From a virus, in the IMG/VR virus record IMGVR_UViG_3300043256_000125, positions 1-64,000 of that record: a DNA stretch of 64,000 nt. The stretch is one strand, 5' to 3'. The notes below the pieces were generated by a model. The model was not told the origin of the DNA, made no database searches, and saw nothing but the letters and a program-made list of their open reading frames with translations. This document shows, in pieces, positions 38,987-46,824 of this stretch. The translations under genes and the position numbers were made by a program. Every line of letters begins with the position of its first letter. Within the stretch, counting starts at the first letter, position 1.

Positions 38987-38995
38987 TGGTAAAAT
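38967..38995 (+). promoter_or_regulatory. Rightward promoter overlapping the repressor promoter
   Basis: TTTACG (38967-38972), 17 bases, TAAAAT (38990-38995). Reads into the small rightward genes at 39016-40507. Confidence 0.65.
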
Positions 38996-39015
38996 GCCGG
39001 GAAAGCCACAGGCCG

Positions 39016-39201
39016 ATGAAGTGGACACGTACCAGCAGCCGAATCCAAGAACAAGAGAGTGAGTCCCTGAGAAGGGAGTGGCGGGGTCCAATACGCGGGA
39101 TGGCGGTTCGTCCGCGACCCGAGGAAATGCGGGTGGTTATAAGCATCCCGTTGAGTTCCGACCGGAGAAATCCCGGGAAGGGTTTAGCAATTTCCCGTTG
39201 A
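39016..39201 (+). CDS. Possible small basic protein, 61 aa
   Basis: First open frame downstream of the rightward promoter. MKWTRTSSRIQEQESESLRR start, then RPRPEEMRVVISIPLSSDRR. No HTH, and the ribosome site (AGGCCG) is poor. Its place would suit a Cro-like gene but the sequence does not. Confidence 0.3.
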   Translation: MKWTRTSSRIQEQESESLRREWRGPIRGMAVRPRPEEMRVVISIPLSSDRRNPGKGLAISR

Positions 39202-39242
39202 GTCGAGAGACGGTTGGGCCCCGCCATTTTTCACGACAATCA

Positions 39243-39259
39243 CCCCCCCCCCCCCCCCC
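39243..39259. repeat. Poly-C tract of 17
   Basis: 17 consecutive C on the plus strand, ending in the CCCCCAACCACCGG linker repeated before later genes. Confidence 0.8.
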
Positions 39260-39309
39260 AACCACCGGATCGAGCAGACCGGGAAACAAACAAGAGAGAG
39301 GATCGATAC

Positions 39310-39561
39310 ATGGGACTCAAAGACGGAGCAAAGGACTGGACGATCAAGGAACAGATCATCGAAGATCCCGTGAGCGGCCTGACTATTCAATTCGAGGTGA
39401 TGCCGGATAGTACCGCCGAATTCCGGTTGCGATTGTTCGGCAAGTGCCTTCAGTTCGGCAATCGAGAATTGATCTTCGACAGGCAAGGCGGGTTAGCCGG
39501 TTCAGGCACGCACACGAGCGGCCTCTGTAAACCTACATGGCTGACGCCCACAGAGGAGTGA
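39310..39561 (+). CDS. Hypothetical protein, 83 aa
   Basis: GAGAGG nine bases before the ATG. MGLKDGAKDWTIKEQIIEDP, then FRLRLFGKCLQFGNRELIFD and RQGGLAGSGTHTSG. Beta-rich; no family named. First of the rightward cassettes. Confidence 0.7.
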   Translation: MGLKDGAKDWTIKEQIIEDPVSGLTIQFEVMPDSTAEFRLRLFGKCLQFGNRELIFDRQGGLAGSGTHTSGLCKPTWLTPTEE

Positions 39562-39577
39562 CTGCGGCAACCCCTGA

Positions 39578-39617
39578 CCCCCAACCACCGGTCGACGGAC
39601 CTCTGATCAATGCTCTA
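39578..39617. repeat. Linker repeat, copy 2
   Basis: CCCCCAACCACCGG...CTCTGATCAATGCTCTA. The same element occurs at 39895-39935 and its first part at 39255-39268. It lies before the start of each rightward gene and may hold an RNA signal. Confidence 0.65.
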
Positions 39618-39639
39618 ACCAAAACGAAAAGAGAACGCG

Positions 39640-39924
39640 ATGTCCAAGCAACACTTCGTGCCCGCCGAATACTTCAGTCCCGGCGAATACATTGACGACG
39701 AGTTGGCAGCCCGCAGTTGCACCCGGGCCGGTCTGGCTCGCGCAATAGGGGAGTCTGCGGAATACCTGAACGCGCTGTGCGACGGATCGAAGCCGATCTT
39801 AGTGACTGACGCCGAGCGGCTAGCCCTATTTTTCGGTGGGACACATGCAGACACGTGGATGCGATTGTCCCGGACGTTTCGCCAGCGGCCCAAACCCCCA
39901 ACCACCGGAACGACAGCCCTCTGA
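39640..39924 (+). CDS. HigA-like antitoxin-type HTH protein
   Basis: 94 aa. SPGEYIDDELAARSCTRAG, LARAIGESAEYLNALCDGSK and TDAERLALFFGGTHADTWMR: the HigA/Xre pattern, including the motif HPGEYL-like start. Its 3' end lies inside a linker repeat. No HigB toxin follows. Could be a regulator rather than an antitoxin. Confidence 0.75.
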   Translation: MSKQHFVPAEYFSPGEYIDDELAARSCTRAGLARAIGESAEYLNALCDGSKPILVTDAERLALFFGGTHADTWMRLSRTFRQRPKPPTTGTTAL

Positions 39925-39935
39925 TCAATGCTCTA
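39895..39935. repeat. Linker repeat, copy 3
   Basis: Third copy of the CCCCCAACCACCGG...TCTGATCAATGCTCTA element; codes the last residues of the HigA-like protein (PPTTGTTAL). Confidence 0.65.
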
Positions 39936-39953
39936 TCCCCCAGAGGAGACGTG

Positions 39954-40127
39954 ATGGGCAATAACCAACTACGTCACCTGTACAAGAGGACGATGGTTGT
40001 CAAGTTGACGGCCGACCTGCGTCGCGAGGAGTGGCGGTACTCATTCGGCGAGGAGAATCGAAAAGTCCAGGCTATCCGAGTTGCCGAACTAAAGAGGCAG
40101 ATTGAAGCATTACCCAAGGAGACATGA
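39954..40127 (+). CDS. Hypothetical protein, 57 aa
   Basis: GAGGAG seven bases before the ATG. Helical, basic (QLRHLYKRTMVVKLTADLRR, then VAELKRQIEALP). Stop overlaps the next ATG. No family. Confidence 0.65.
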   Translation: MGNNQLRHLYKRTMVVKLTADLRREEWRYSFGEENRKVQAIRVAELKRQIEALPKET

Positions 40128-40507
40128 TGCGGGAAGAATCTACCGAGGGCGTACGTTGCGATAGCTGTCGACGTGTGTACCAACCGACCAACTCGTGCGA
40201 CTCCTGTCCGTGGTGCCGAGTTGACGAACTGGAGGCCATCGTCGCCACCCTGCCGAAATGCAACCGACTGGTCGATGGGAAGATTGTTTGCGACAAACCG
40301 GTGACGCCGGGGATGACGATTTGGTATTGGCTTAGTGATGGTGAACCTGGATTGCCTTCCGAGAATTCGATGTTGATTAGCTGCAAGCTTCACAGCTTTC
40401 ATAGGACGACCACCCTTACCGAAATGGACGGTTGGTTGCAGTTCCAATATTGCTACGACACCCTCGAAGCCGCGGAAGCGGCGAGGAAGGGGATGCCGGC
40501 AGGGTGA
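40124..40507 (+). CDS. Cys-rich protein, 127 aa
   Basis: Coupled by ATGA. Starts MMREESTEGVRCDSCRRVYQ with knuckles CDSC, CDSCPWC and further Cys in KIVCDKPVTPG. Zinc binding likely. Last gene of the rightward set; its stop touches the stop of a leftward gene. Confidence 0.7.
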   Translation: MMREESTEGVRCDSCRRVYQPTNSCDSCPWCRVDELEAIVATLPKCNRLVDGKIVCDKPVTPGMTIWYWLSDGEPGLPSENSMLISCKLHSFHRTTTLTEMDGWLQFQYCYDTLEAAEAARKGMPAG

Positions 40508-40509
40508 CG

Positions 40510-40899
40510 TTAGGCGGGTGCTTCGGCTTTGGCAATGGCTAACTCACACAGGCGCACCGCGCCGGCCACACCTCCGTCGTAGCCGTCGATTTCCATCAGG
40601 CGACTCAGTATGACCATTGCCGCCCGGATCGCCTCCAGCAGGTCGTCATGCGAGTTGACGCAGCGGACGATGCGCTCGGCGTTGGCGCGACATTCATCGG
40701 CCGTGATGTGCGGCGGATGCCGTTCGATTCCGAACTCGTCCGAATAGAGTTTACCTGTTGTTTTTCCATTCGGCTTCCGCCCGTATACGCCAGTTGTAGC
40801 AATCCGTGTTGACTGCGAGCGGATTGGGATGTAGACCAATCGACTATCACTATCGATCTCAGGACCACATTCCCACGGTACGGGTGTATGTTTGCTCAT
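40510..40899 (-). CDS. Small protein of the R-x-V-N-x-H-x-D-L type
   Basis: 129 aa. ADECRANAERIVRCVNSHDD core as in 26952-27188, here with a longer beta N-terminus (MSKHTPVPWECGPEIDSDSR) and a Gly-rich end. This type is frequent in phages and unnamed. Confidence 0.7.
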   Translation of the reverse strand: MSKHTPVPWECGPEIDSDSRLVYIPIRSQSTRIATTGVYGRKPNGKTTGKLYSDEFGIERHPPHITADECRANAERIVRCVNSHDDLLEAIRAAMVILSRLMEIDGYDGGVAGAVRLCELAIAKAEAPA

Positions 40900-41135
40900 C
40901 GTCTCACCTTGGGGTTAGGCTTCCTCGCAACCAGCCTCGCCGGCTGCGCGTCGACAAAGTCACAACCGTAGACTTTCGCCAATTTGCGCAGCATCTCGGC
41001 GCCGAGCGACTTTCGCCCTGACTCGGCCGCATAGATCGAGTCGGTACGGGTCAGGCCGACAGCTTGGGCCGCCTGGTGGCCGGTGAGGCCCGCGGCGAGG
41101 CGCAGGGCCTTGAGGTTGTTGGGTTGTTGTTTCAT
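40896..41135 (-). CDS. Xre-type HTH regulator, 79 aa
   Basis: LKALRLAAGLTGHQAAQAVG, LTRTDSIYAAESGRKSLGAE, LRKLAKVYG: helix-turn-helix with Xre signature. Ends in a basic tail (ARKPNPKVRR). Overlaps the next gene's start; possibly a regulator of the accessory block. Confidence 0.75.
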   Translation of the reverse strand: MKQQPNNLKALRLAAGLTGHQAAQAVGLTRTDSIYAAESGRKSLGAEMLRKLAKVYGCDFVDAQPARLVARKPNPKVRR

Positions 41136-41168
41136 GGGTTCTCTGTGTGTAGTGAAAGAGGACGGGGG

Positions 41169-41666
41169 TTACTCTGGTCGTGTCTGCTCTACGTGATCGA
41201 GCGTTCGACGTTGGAACCCACATCGCTGAATGAAATCGGCCTGCGCGCTCATGTAACCATCGTAACCATCGTACGGGTGTCGATGCTCCGCCCGCCCATC
41301 GGCGTAGACCCAGCAGGTGTCGAGCGTCCGGAGCGCTTTGCCGCGATCGCCGCCTTGCGAAACAATCATAATCCAACGTGGGCCGTCTTCGCGAAAATCC
41401 ACGATGCAATGCCGCGTGAGAATGGGGTCGCCACAGGGCAGAGTCGTCGCGGTCTCGCCGTCCCATGGTGCTGGGGGGCTGATGTGTTTCACGTTGCGTG
41501 GCGAGAAATGATTGGCCGCGTCAATAAACTGCTGTTGCCGAGCGTAATAGTCGTCAGTGCCGGCCGTCAATTCATCGGTCTCGACGATTCGGTCCCATTC
41601 GGCATTTACCGTAGTCAGCTCCGCATCGGTGTACCCATCGCAATTGTCGTGGGAAAAGCTGGTCAT
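41169..41666 (-). CDS. Hypothetical acidic protein, 165 aa
   Basis: First gene downstream of a near-consensus promoter. MTSFSHDNCDGYTDAELTTV, later LPCGDPILTRHCIVDFREDG and GYDGYMSAQADFIQRC. No family. Strong early expression is likely from the promoter. Confidence 0.65.
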   Translation of the reverse strand: MTSFSHDNCDGYTDAELTTVNAEWDRIVETDELTAGTDDYYARQQQFIDAANHFSPRNVKHISPPAPWDGETATTLPCGDPILTRHCIVDFREDGPRWIMIVSQGGDRGKALRTLDTCWVYADGRAEHRHPYDGYDGYMSAQADFIQRCGFQRRTLDHVEQTRPE

Positions 41667-41713
41667 CGTTTCTCTCCGGTTCGGGGTTATGTTGTGTCCT
41701 TGTCATGCCCTTA

Positions 41714-41741
41714 TTATACGCTTATCGGCGGGCCCGTCAAT
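41714..41741 (-). promoter_or_regulatory. Near-consensus leftward promoter
   Basis: TTGACG (41741-41736), 16 bases, TATAAT (41719-41714). Perfect -10. Starts the leftward gene run below 41666. Confidence 0.75.
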
Positions 41742-41886
41742 AGGCGTGGTGTCGAATTCCGGGATTATTCTCCCGATTCCCCACCCCCGCCGTCCTAAGT
41801 CTAGGTAGCGTAGGGTGTTACGCCACGGAAAGTATTTCCGGAATCCTGCCGGCCGAGACAATATACTGTAGGCGCATGGCGGTCTG

Positions 41887-41915
41887 TTGACGCCGGGGGG
41901 CCGGGGTGGTAGGGT
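41887..41915 (+). promoter_or_regulatory. Possible rightward promoter before the 41922 gene
   Basis: TTGACG (41887-41892), 17 bases of G-rich spacer, TAGGGT (41910-41915). Weak -10. Reads toward the 74-aa gene and the PEP-CTERM gene. Confidence 0.3.
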
Positions 41916-41921
41916 AGGGGT

Positions 41922-42146
41922 ATGATCGCATTCGCCAAACCGCTGATGTGTGACTTCTCGGGAGCCGTTTGCACGGTGACCCCACTACCGCTACCGGAGC
42001 CATGCCCAGAGTGCGACCTGGATCCGGCGGCGGATCCAGACGACTTCACGATCACGTTCTCCGGGCTACCCGAAGGCTTCACGTGCGACTTTGCCGAGGC
42101 TGAGCGGCTCAAACGCGAGCTGCTGAAGCGAGAGGGCTTGCTGTAG
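41922..42146 (+). CDS. Hypothetical Pro/Asp-rich protein, 74 aa
   Basis: MIAFAKPLMCDFSGAVCTVT, then PLPLPEPCPECDLDPAADPD: Cys/Pro-rich start, acidic middle, helical basic end (ERLKRELLKREGLL). Unrecognised, directly upstream of the PEP-CTERM gene. Confidence 0.55.
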   Translation: MIAFAKPLMCDFSGAVCTVTPLPLPEPCPECDLDPAADPDDFTITFSGLPEGFTCDFAEAERLKRELLKREGLL

Positions 42147-42201
42147 AGGGACCGACTGAACGCTAGGACGGCCACAACTTTCACTTTGGGAGGGTGATAC
42201 G

Positions 42202-43053
42202 ATGAGACGAGTGATTCTGTGTGCGGTGGTTGTGTGCTTGGTTACGGCTACGGGACGGGCGGATTTCATCCTGTCCGGTAGTGAGCACTTGGAGGTGGAT
42301 TCAAGTCACAGTGTCGGTATCCTGTACGACTCCAGTACGGCGGATGTCGTTGTAGGTGGATATGTCAAAGACGCTTACGTCAACAACGCCAGCGGCCTAA
42401 TGATCTTTGCCGGAGGTGTCGGCACCGTTGAGTCCTACGACACCAGCACCGTGACCGTCTTCGGTGGGGGCATCATCGGCCTGAATGCCTACGACACCAG
42501 CAGCATGATCATCTCCGGCGGGGGCATCCAGTCACTAAAGTCCCAAGACGCCAGCAGCGTGGACATCTCCGGCGGGGTCGTCAATCGCATGAATACTTCC
42601 AACACCAGCAGCATGATCATCTCCGGCGGAACCTTCGACATTCTGTATACCTATGATGTCAGTAACGTGGACATCTCCGGCGGGAACTTCAACGATCTGT
42701 TTGTCTACAACACCAGCAACGTAGATATCTCTGGCGGGGGCATCGAGAACTACCTGAAAGTCTACGGCACGAGCAGCGTCACGTTTCACGGCTACGATTT
42801 CCGTGTGACAGGTGGCCTGCGTTTGGAGGGCGACAGGGTGCTAGGTACGGGTGCCTTGACCGGCAGGTGGTTTGACAAAACACCGTGGATCGTAAACGTT
42901 TCAAGGAACGACGCCAGCGCAACAATACTAGTCGTTCCCGAGCCCTCAACGCTCGTCCTGTTGGCCATGGGTGCCATGGGGCTTGTCGGCTACGCTTGGC
43001 GGCAACGGAAGCGATCGCCAATCACCTCTCCCGATACGGCACCAGTTCGTTGA
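42202..43053 (+). CDS. Secreted PEP-CTERM protein with beta-helix repeats (moron)
   Basis: 283 aa. Signal peptide (RRVILCAVVVCLVTATGRAD), then six or more 20-residue units of the form TSSMIISGGG...VDISGGV, a stacked beta-helix, and at the C-terminus VPEPST (246-251) with a hydrophobic helix and RQRKR, the PEP-CTERM sorting signal. Known: such proteins are exported and anchored by exosortase, mainly in planctomycetes and some proteobacteria with that system. GGGAGG lies eight bases before the ATG. It is against the structural operon, as morons are. Probably changes the surface of infected or lysogenic cells. Confidence 0.88.
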   Translation: MRRVILCAVVVCLVTATGRADFILSGSEHLEVDSSHSVGILYDSSTADVVVGGYVKDAYVNNASGLMIFAGGVGTVESYDTSTVTVFGGGIIGLNAYDTSSMIISGGGIQSLKSQDASSVDISGGVVNRMNTSNTSSMIISGGTFDILYTYDVSNVDISGGNFNDLFVYNTSNVDISGGGIENYLKVYGTSSVTFHGYDFRVTGGLRLEGDRVLGTGALTGRWFDKTPWIVNVSRNDASATILVVPEPSTLVLLAMGAMGLVGYAWRQRKRSPITSPDTAPVR

Positions 43054-43255
43054 GCTTCGCTTGGCGCTCAGTGCATCCGCCGCACGGCTTGACACCAAAG
43101 AACTTGGTCACCTTGGCGATCGTGTCGCCCAACCCGCGGCTGCGTTGAACTCGGCAGTTGCGGCGGTAGTTGCCGGGCAACAGGCGATGCTTGTCCTTGT
43201 CGCACCGTTTGCACCACCAGCCGTCGGGTGTTTGTTGAAGGTTGCAGTCGGTCAT
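43022..43255 (-). CDS. Small zinc-type protein at the tail operon's end
   Basis: 77 aa from an ATG that overlaps the upstream stop (ATGA). GWWCKRCDKDKHRLLPGNYR, then RGLGDTIAKVTKFFGVKPCG and GCTERQAKLNELVPY, a pattern that recurs in phage tail-end proteins. Two CxxC pairs. Converges with the PEP-CTERM gene. Confidence 0.75.
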   Translation of the reverse strand: MTDCNLQQTPDGWWCKRCDKDKHRLLPGNYRRNCRVQRSRGLGDTIAKVTKFFGVKPCGGCTERQAKLNELVPYRER

Positions 43256-44553
43256 AGGGTGAACGCCCGGGGGAAGGGTGCTAATGGAGAATCGCACATG
43301 CCACCCCTGGCACGCAGATTGAACGTAAAGTCAAAGTCGTGGCAATTAAACAGGACGGAAGGATCATAGGAGAACTTGACCCGATGGAAGCTGCCACCGT
43401 GCGTCAACACTGTCCGGACCAGCGTGCCATCGATGTCGGGGTTCCTGCCTATTATCAACTTTGTCTCACTGCCAGCAGGGCAGCTCGACGACTCCGGAAA
43501 CGTATATCGCCACAAACACCCCTGACCCTCTACCGGCTGCAAGATAAACGTGCCGTTGAGTTCATCGCAGCACCCTCCCCCCTGAATGCCTTCGATGTTT
43601 ACCTGTACGTCAGGCCGATCGTCGTCTTGCTGGCAGAGGCACCAATGACATGACCACGGTCTATCTGCGCATTCGGTAGTATAATCAGGCGTCAACAAGA
43701 CCTTTGCACCCGCGGTGTAGTCACAGGCTAGCCCAGGGCCGCCAGATATCTTCGGAATCTCCTCCTGACTCCAATTCAGGACATCAGGGATACTGCCATA
43801 ATCTTTCCGATACACCACTGCGCCGCTACCTTGCGCAACCTCAACGCGCCAAAGACTATCAGATACCGTCGTGAAGACGATGGAGATTGCCCTGTCGCAC
43901 AGTTGTCCGTAGAACGCACTGTGGGAGCGCCGCCAAGTACACCTACTCACATACGGTATCCACTGTGGCGTGGTAGGATAGCAATCACAAAACTCGCAAT
44001 CACCCGAAGCCAACGGCGACCGAGTTGATATGCCCTCCCATTCGATCTTGAAACAAGGGGGCGTCGGAGGCAGTACCTTGTCGCACAGGACGTTACACGG
44101 ACACGGCCCATTGCCCGTGTGGCGGGTGATCGTGCAGGTTGCCGACGAGCTATCGCAGTCCGAGCCGCTCGCATAGTGGTCCAGCGAGTCGCCGACAATC
44201 GAGCAGCAATCGGGCTTTGTCGTCCCGTAGTCCTTGATCCAGATATGATCGCCCAACTCAACGCGAATCTCGTAGCGGCCTGCGCTGACTGGCTGTACCG
44301 TCAGCGTAATGTCATCAGACTCAGAGCAATCCGCACCAATGACGTTCAGGCACCTCCAGCGACACGCGAGGTTAGGGTCCTGGCGGAGATAGTACGCCCG
44401 ATTCAGTGTACTGCAACTCGCGCAGCTCTCGGGATCGGTAGCCACCAGACCCGCGATGACTACCGTCCAGCAACACGGAGCTGTGCTCTCACAGTGACTG
44501 CATTCGCATTTGCATCGCTCCGGATCGCAACATTCTGGGCACGGATACGGCAT
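43252..44553 (-). CDS. Cys-rich distal tail protein with three repeated domains
   Basis: 433 aa, start by TGATG at 44553. Contains about 38 Cys. Three repeats of the type CxxC...LN...C-W-R (for example CASCSTLNRAYYLRQDP, CEFCDCYPTT, CHWCLCQQDD...CCDELNGTFILQPV...CLWRYTFPE). Between them short beta segments. The number of Cys suggests zinc or disulfide-stabilised domains in the virion. Function unknown; last large gene of the tail set. Confidence 0.7.
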   Translation of the reverse strand: MPYPCPECCDPERCKCECSHCESTAPCCWTVVIAGLVATDPESCASCSTLNRAYYLRQDPNLACRWRCLNVIGADCSESDDITLTVQPVSAGRYEIRVELGDHIWIKDYGTTKPDCCSIVGDSLDHYASGSDCDSSSATCTITRHTGNGPCPCNVLCDKVLPPTPPCFKIEWEGISTRSPLASGDCEFCDCYPTTPQWIPYVSRCTWRRSHSAFYGQLCDRAISIVFTTVSDSLWRVEVAQGSGAVVYRKDYGSIPDVLNWSQEEIPKISGGPGLACDYTAGAKVLLTPDYTTECADRPWSCHWCLCQQDDDRPDVQVNIEGIQGGGCCDELNGTFILQPVEGQGCLWRYTFPESSSCPAGSETKLIIGRNPDIDGTLVRTVLTHGGSFHRVKFSYDPSVLFNCHDFDFTFNLRARGGMCDSPLAPFPRAFTL

Positions 44554-45167
44554 CAGGCACTCGCTGCACAGTCTACTTGCACCCCATCCCACCGGAACAT
44601 CGGGTCGTTCCACGATGCCTGGAGTACGGCGTTGTCATCGAGATCGCCCCAATCGTGCAATTTGAAGACCACCTCTTGTGCCTCCATCCGCAGCGCCCTT
44701 TTAATCGGCTTTGTTACCACCATATTCTTTACGGTGATATCACCGCCCGTGTAGTCGCCGTCAACATTGCACGTGATCCACAAAGCGTGAGGTTCGAGGT
44801 ACTGAATTTCAAACCGTCTGTTCCGCAAGACGGCAAACCCTTGCGACCCGTTGCTGTCGGGCGACTCTAGGTCGTCACGCCCCCGGCCGCGGAAACGATA
44901 GATGTAATCGTAGACGGGGAACGTCTCGGCGTCGTAGTCAGTAACGTAGAGCGACTGGGCACTGTCCCATGGTCGCGGATACGCCATAACGCTCGTATCC
45001 TCGGAGTCCAGCGGATAGGCCAGCTCGAACATCACTTCCCGGCGTCCGCCACCACCTGGCGTGCGGAACCACCGCGCGCGGCGCACCGGGGGATTTTGCG
45101 TCCGTCGCTCTACCCAGCGGGTGGCTTCGGCGGCGCGTTGGGCGGCGTCTGGGGAGAATTGCGTCAT
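44553..45167 (-). CDS. Tail-associated protein, 204 aa
   Basis: Starts MTQFSPDAAQRAAEATRWVE; later DSAQSLYVTDYDAETFPVYD and a beta-rich end. Resembles unnamed minor tail or tail-tip proteins that follow the tape measure in siphophages. Coupled to the next gene by TGATG. Confidence 0.7.
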   Translation of the reverse strand: MTQFSPDAAQRAAEATRWVERRTQNPPVRRARWFRTPGGGGRREVMFELAYPLDSEDTSVMAYPRPWDSAQSLYVTDYDAETFPVYDYIYRFRGRGRDDLESPDSNGSQGFAVLRNRRFEIQYLEPHALWITCNVDGDYTGGDITVKNMVVTKPIKRALRMEAQEVVFKLHDWGDLDDNAVLQASWNDPMFRWDGVQVDCAASA

Positions 45168-45179
45168 TGCGGGGCCTCG

Positions 45180-46451
45180 CTATTTCGCAACCCGCGTCCA
45201 GTCTTGGTGGGCTGGTCCGTGATAGACGTCACTGAGTTGAACCTGCTCACATTCCATCGTGCCGCCCACGGCAAATACGCCAGCCGGATCTTGAATATCG
45301 CCGCCGAAAAGTCGGATGCTGGTGCAACCCTTGGCGCGCATGTCCCCTCTGAAATCGATCTCACCCCCATCGCTGAGGATCAGGAAGCCGACAGTCCCTG
45401 CGTGATTCCAATGGTAAGTCCCGCCGTAGACTGTGACTGCGTTGGGCGTGGCCGTACCTGCCACCGTAACGTTAGCGGCGCATTCCTTCACCAGGATGAG
45501 ATTTTCCAGATCGCTGAGGCAACTAAACACACCGCCGCCGATGGTTATCACGCCAGCGCTCTTGTGAGTGATTCCGGAACCGATGGTTACCGTGGCGTCC
45601 GTAGCCTGAGTAGTAATGAAGCCCATGCCTGCATCGTCGAAGTTGGCCGTCTCGCCGCCGAATATCGCGATCCCCAAATCGCCTTTGTTTACGTACCACT
45701 TATTGTCGACATGCGTCCCTTTCCAGAGAATCGACGGGACACCCGCCTCTACTCGGGTGCCTGAATTCCAGATGATCAATGTCGTTTGGTTGGACCCCGT
45801 ATCGAGATTGAACCGGCCGGAGCCGCTGCCACCGCCCAAACCCAGATCCGCTGCCGTAACACTGATCGCAAGGTAGGTCGGCCGGTACTCGACGTAGGGA
45901 TTACTGGTGTCGTTGGAATTTGTCCTCGGAAGCCCCAAGGTTCCGGTAAACGTCTCATGCCTGGTCAGCGATGCCAGGGCCACGCCGCTCTGCGCCAATC
46001 CGTAGAGGATGCTTATCGCCGAATTCTCCAAGATCACGTCATCGCCGTTGACCGGCACGACTCCCGTAGACCAATTGGCGGCCGTGTCCCATGCGTCAGG
46101 ACCGCTGTTGGGCGTGGTGTCTACCTGGACACCGATTGCCCCACTGCCTGCCGTATCCTCGGATGCCGTCACGATGAACGGGATGCCCTCCGTCTCCGAT
46201 GTCAATGTAATATCCGGGCTGTTATCGCCCGCATCCTGCTCGGCTATTTCGGGGGCCGCCGAAGCATTCCACGCAGCGACCAGCCCCGCCACCACCGCCG
46301 CTATCGTCTCTGTGGCGGCCACGGTAAACGTCACCGATGCCGAGCCACAGGTCAGCGTGCCCGTATCGCCAGTGGCCCACGTACCGGTAACCGTGAGCGT
46401 CGATACCTCTTTCACGGCCGGCGCGTTTCCTTCCCATGCTACAATTGCCAT
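45180..46451 (-). CDS. Tail protein with beta-helix character
   Basis: 423 aa. N-terminal domain with GTWATGDTGTLTCGSASVTF, then a helix with repeats like FNLDTGSNQTTLIIWNSGTR and GDLGIAIFGGETANFDDAG. Probably a virion fibre or tip protein. No enzyme motif. Confidence 0.7.
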   Translation of the reverse strand: MAIVAWEGNAPAVKEVSTLTVTGTWATGDTGTLTCGSASVTFTVAATETIAAVVAGLVAAWNASAAPEIAEQDAGDNSPDITLTSETEGIPFIVTASEDTAGSGAIGVQVDTTPNSGPDAWDTAANWSTGVVPVNGDDVILENSAISILYGLAQSGVALASLTRHETFTGTLGLPRTNSNDTSNPYVEYRPTYLAISVTAADLGLGGGSGSGRFNLDTGSNQTTLIIWNSGTRVEAGVPSILWKGTHVDNKWYVNKGDLGIAIFGGETANFDDAGMGFITTQATDATVTIGSGITHKSAGVITIGGGVFSCLSDLENLILVKECAANVTVAGTATPNAVTVYGGTYHWNHAGTVGFLILSDGGEIDFRGDMRAKGCTSIRLFGGDIQDPAGVFAVGGTMECEQVQLSDVYHGPAHQDWTRVAK

Positions 46452-46455
46452 ATCC

Positions 46456-46821
46456 TCAATCCTCGTAGAGTCGTGCGTCTAATTTACAGCTCGCCGTGTC
46501 GGCTTTGGCTTTCAGGACCACGCCGGGGAAGACGCGGAACCACGCGGGTTTACCAGGCATGATCTTGCCGCACCGAACCATGCCGGTACTATCCGGCCCC
46601 CACTCGATGAAGTTCGTATTGTCCAGGTTCACCATGAACAGGATCCCTTCGGTGGTCACGTCGCCGAAGACAATGGTTTCCTCGCTGGTGCCGATTACCT
46701 GCACGTAACCACCACGGCCAGGGTTGTTTTGGGTGATATCGATCTGCCCGCCCTGCCAGTTGTCCTTGAAGTTGCCGTTCTCCACCCGGAACGACAGTCG
46801 TAACTTGATTTCGTTTGCCAT
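46456..46821 (-). CDS. Small virion protein, 121 aa
   Basis: Beta-rich (IKLRLSFRVENGNFKDNWQG, then FRVFPGVVLKAKAD). GGAG nine bases before the ATG. Minor tail component by position. Confidence 0.7.
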   Translation of the reverse strand: MANEIKLRLSFRVENGNFKDNWQGGQIDITQNNPGRGGYVQVIGTSEETIVFGDVTTEGILFMVNLDNTNFIEWGPDSTGMVRCGKIMPGKPAWFRVFPGVVLKAKADTASCKLDARLYED

Positions 46822-46824
46822 GGG

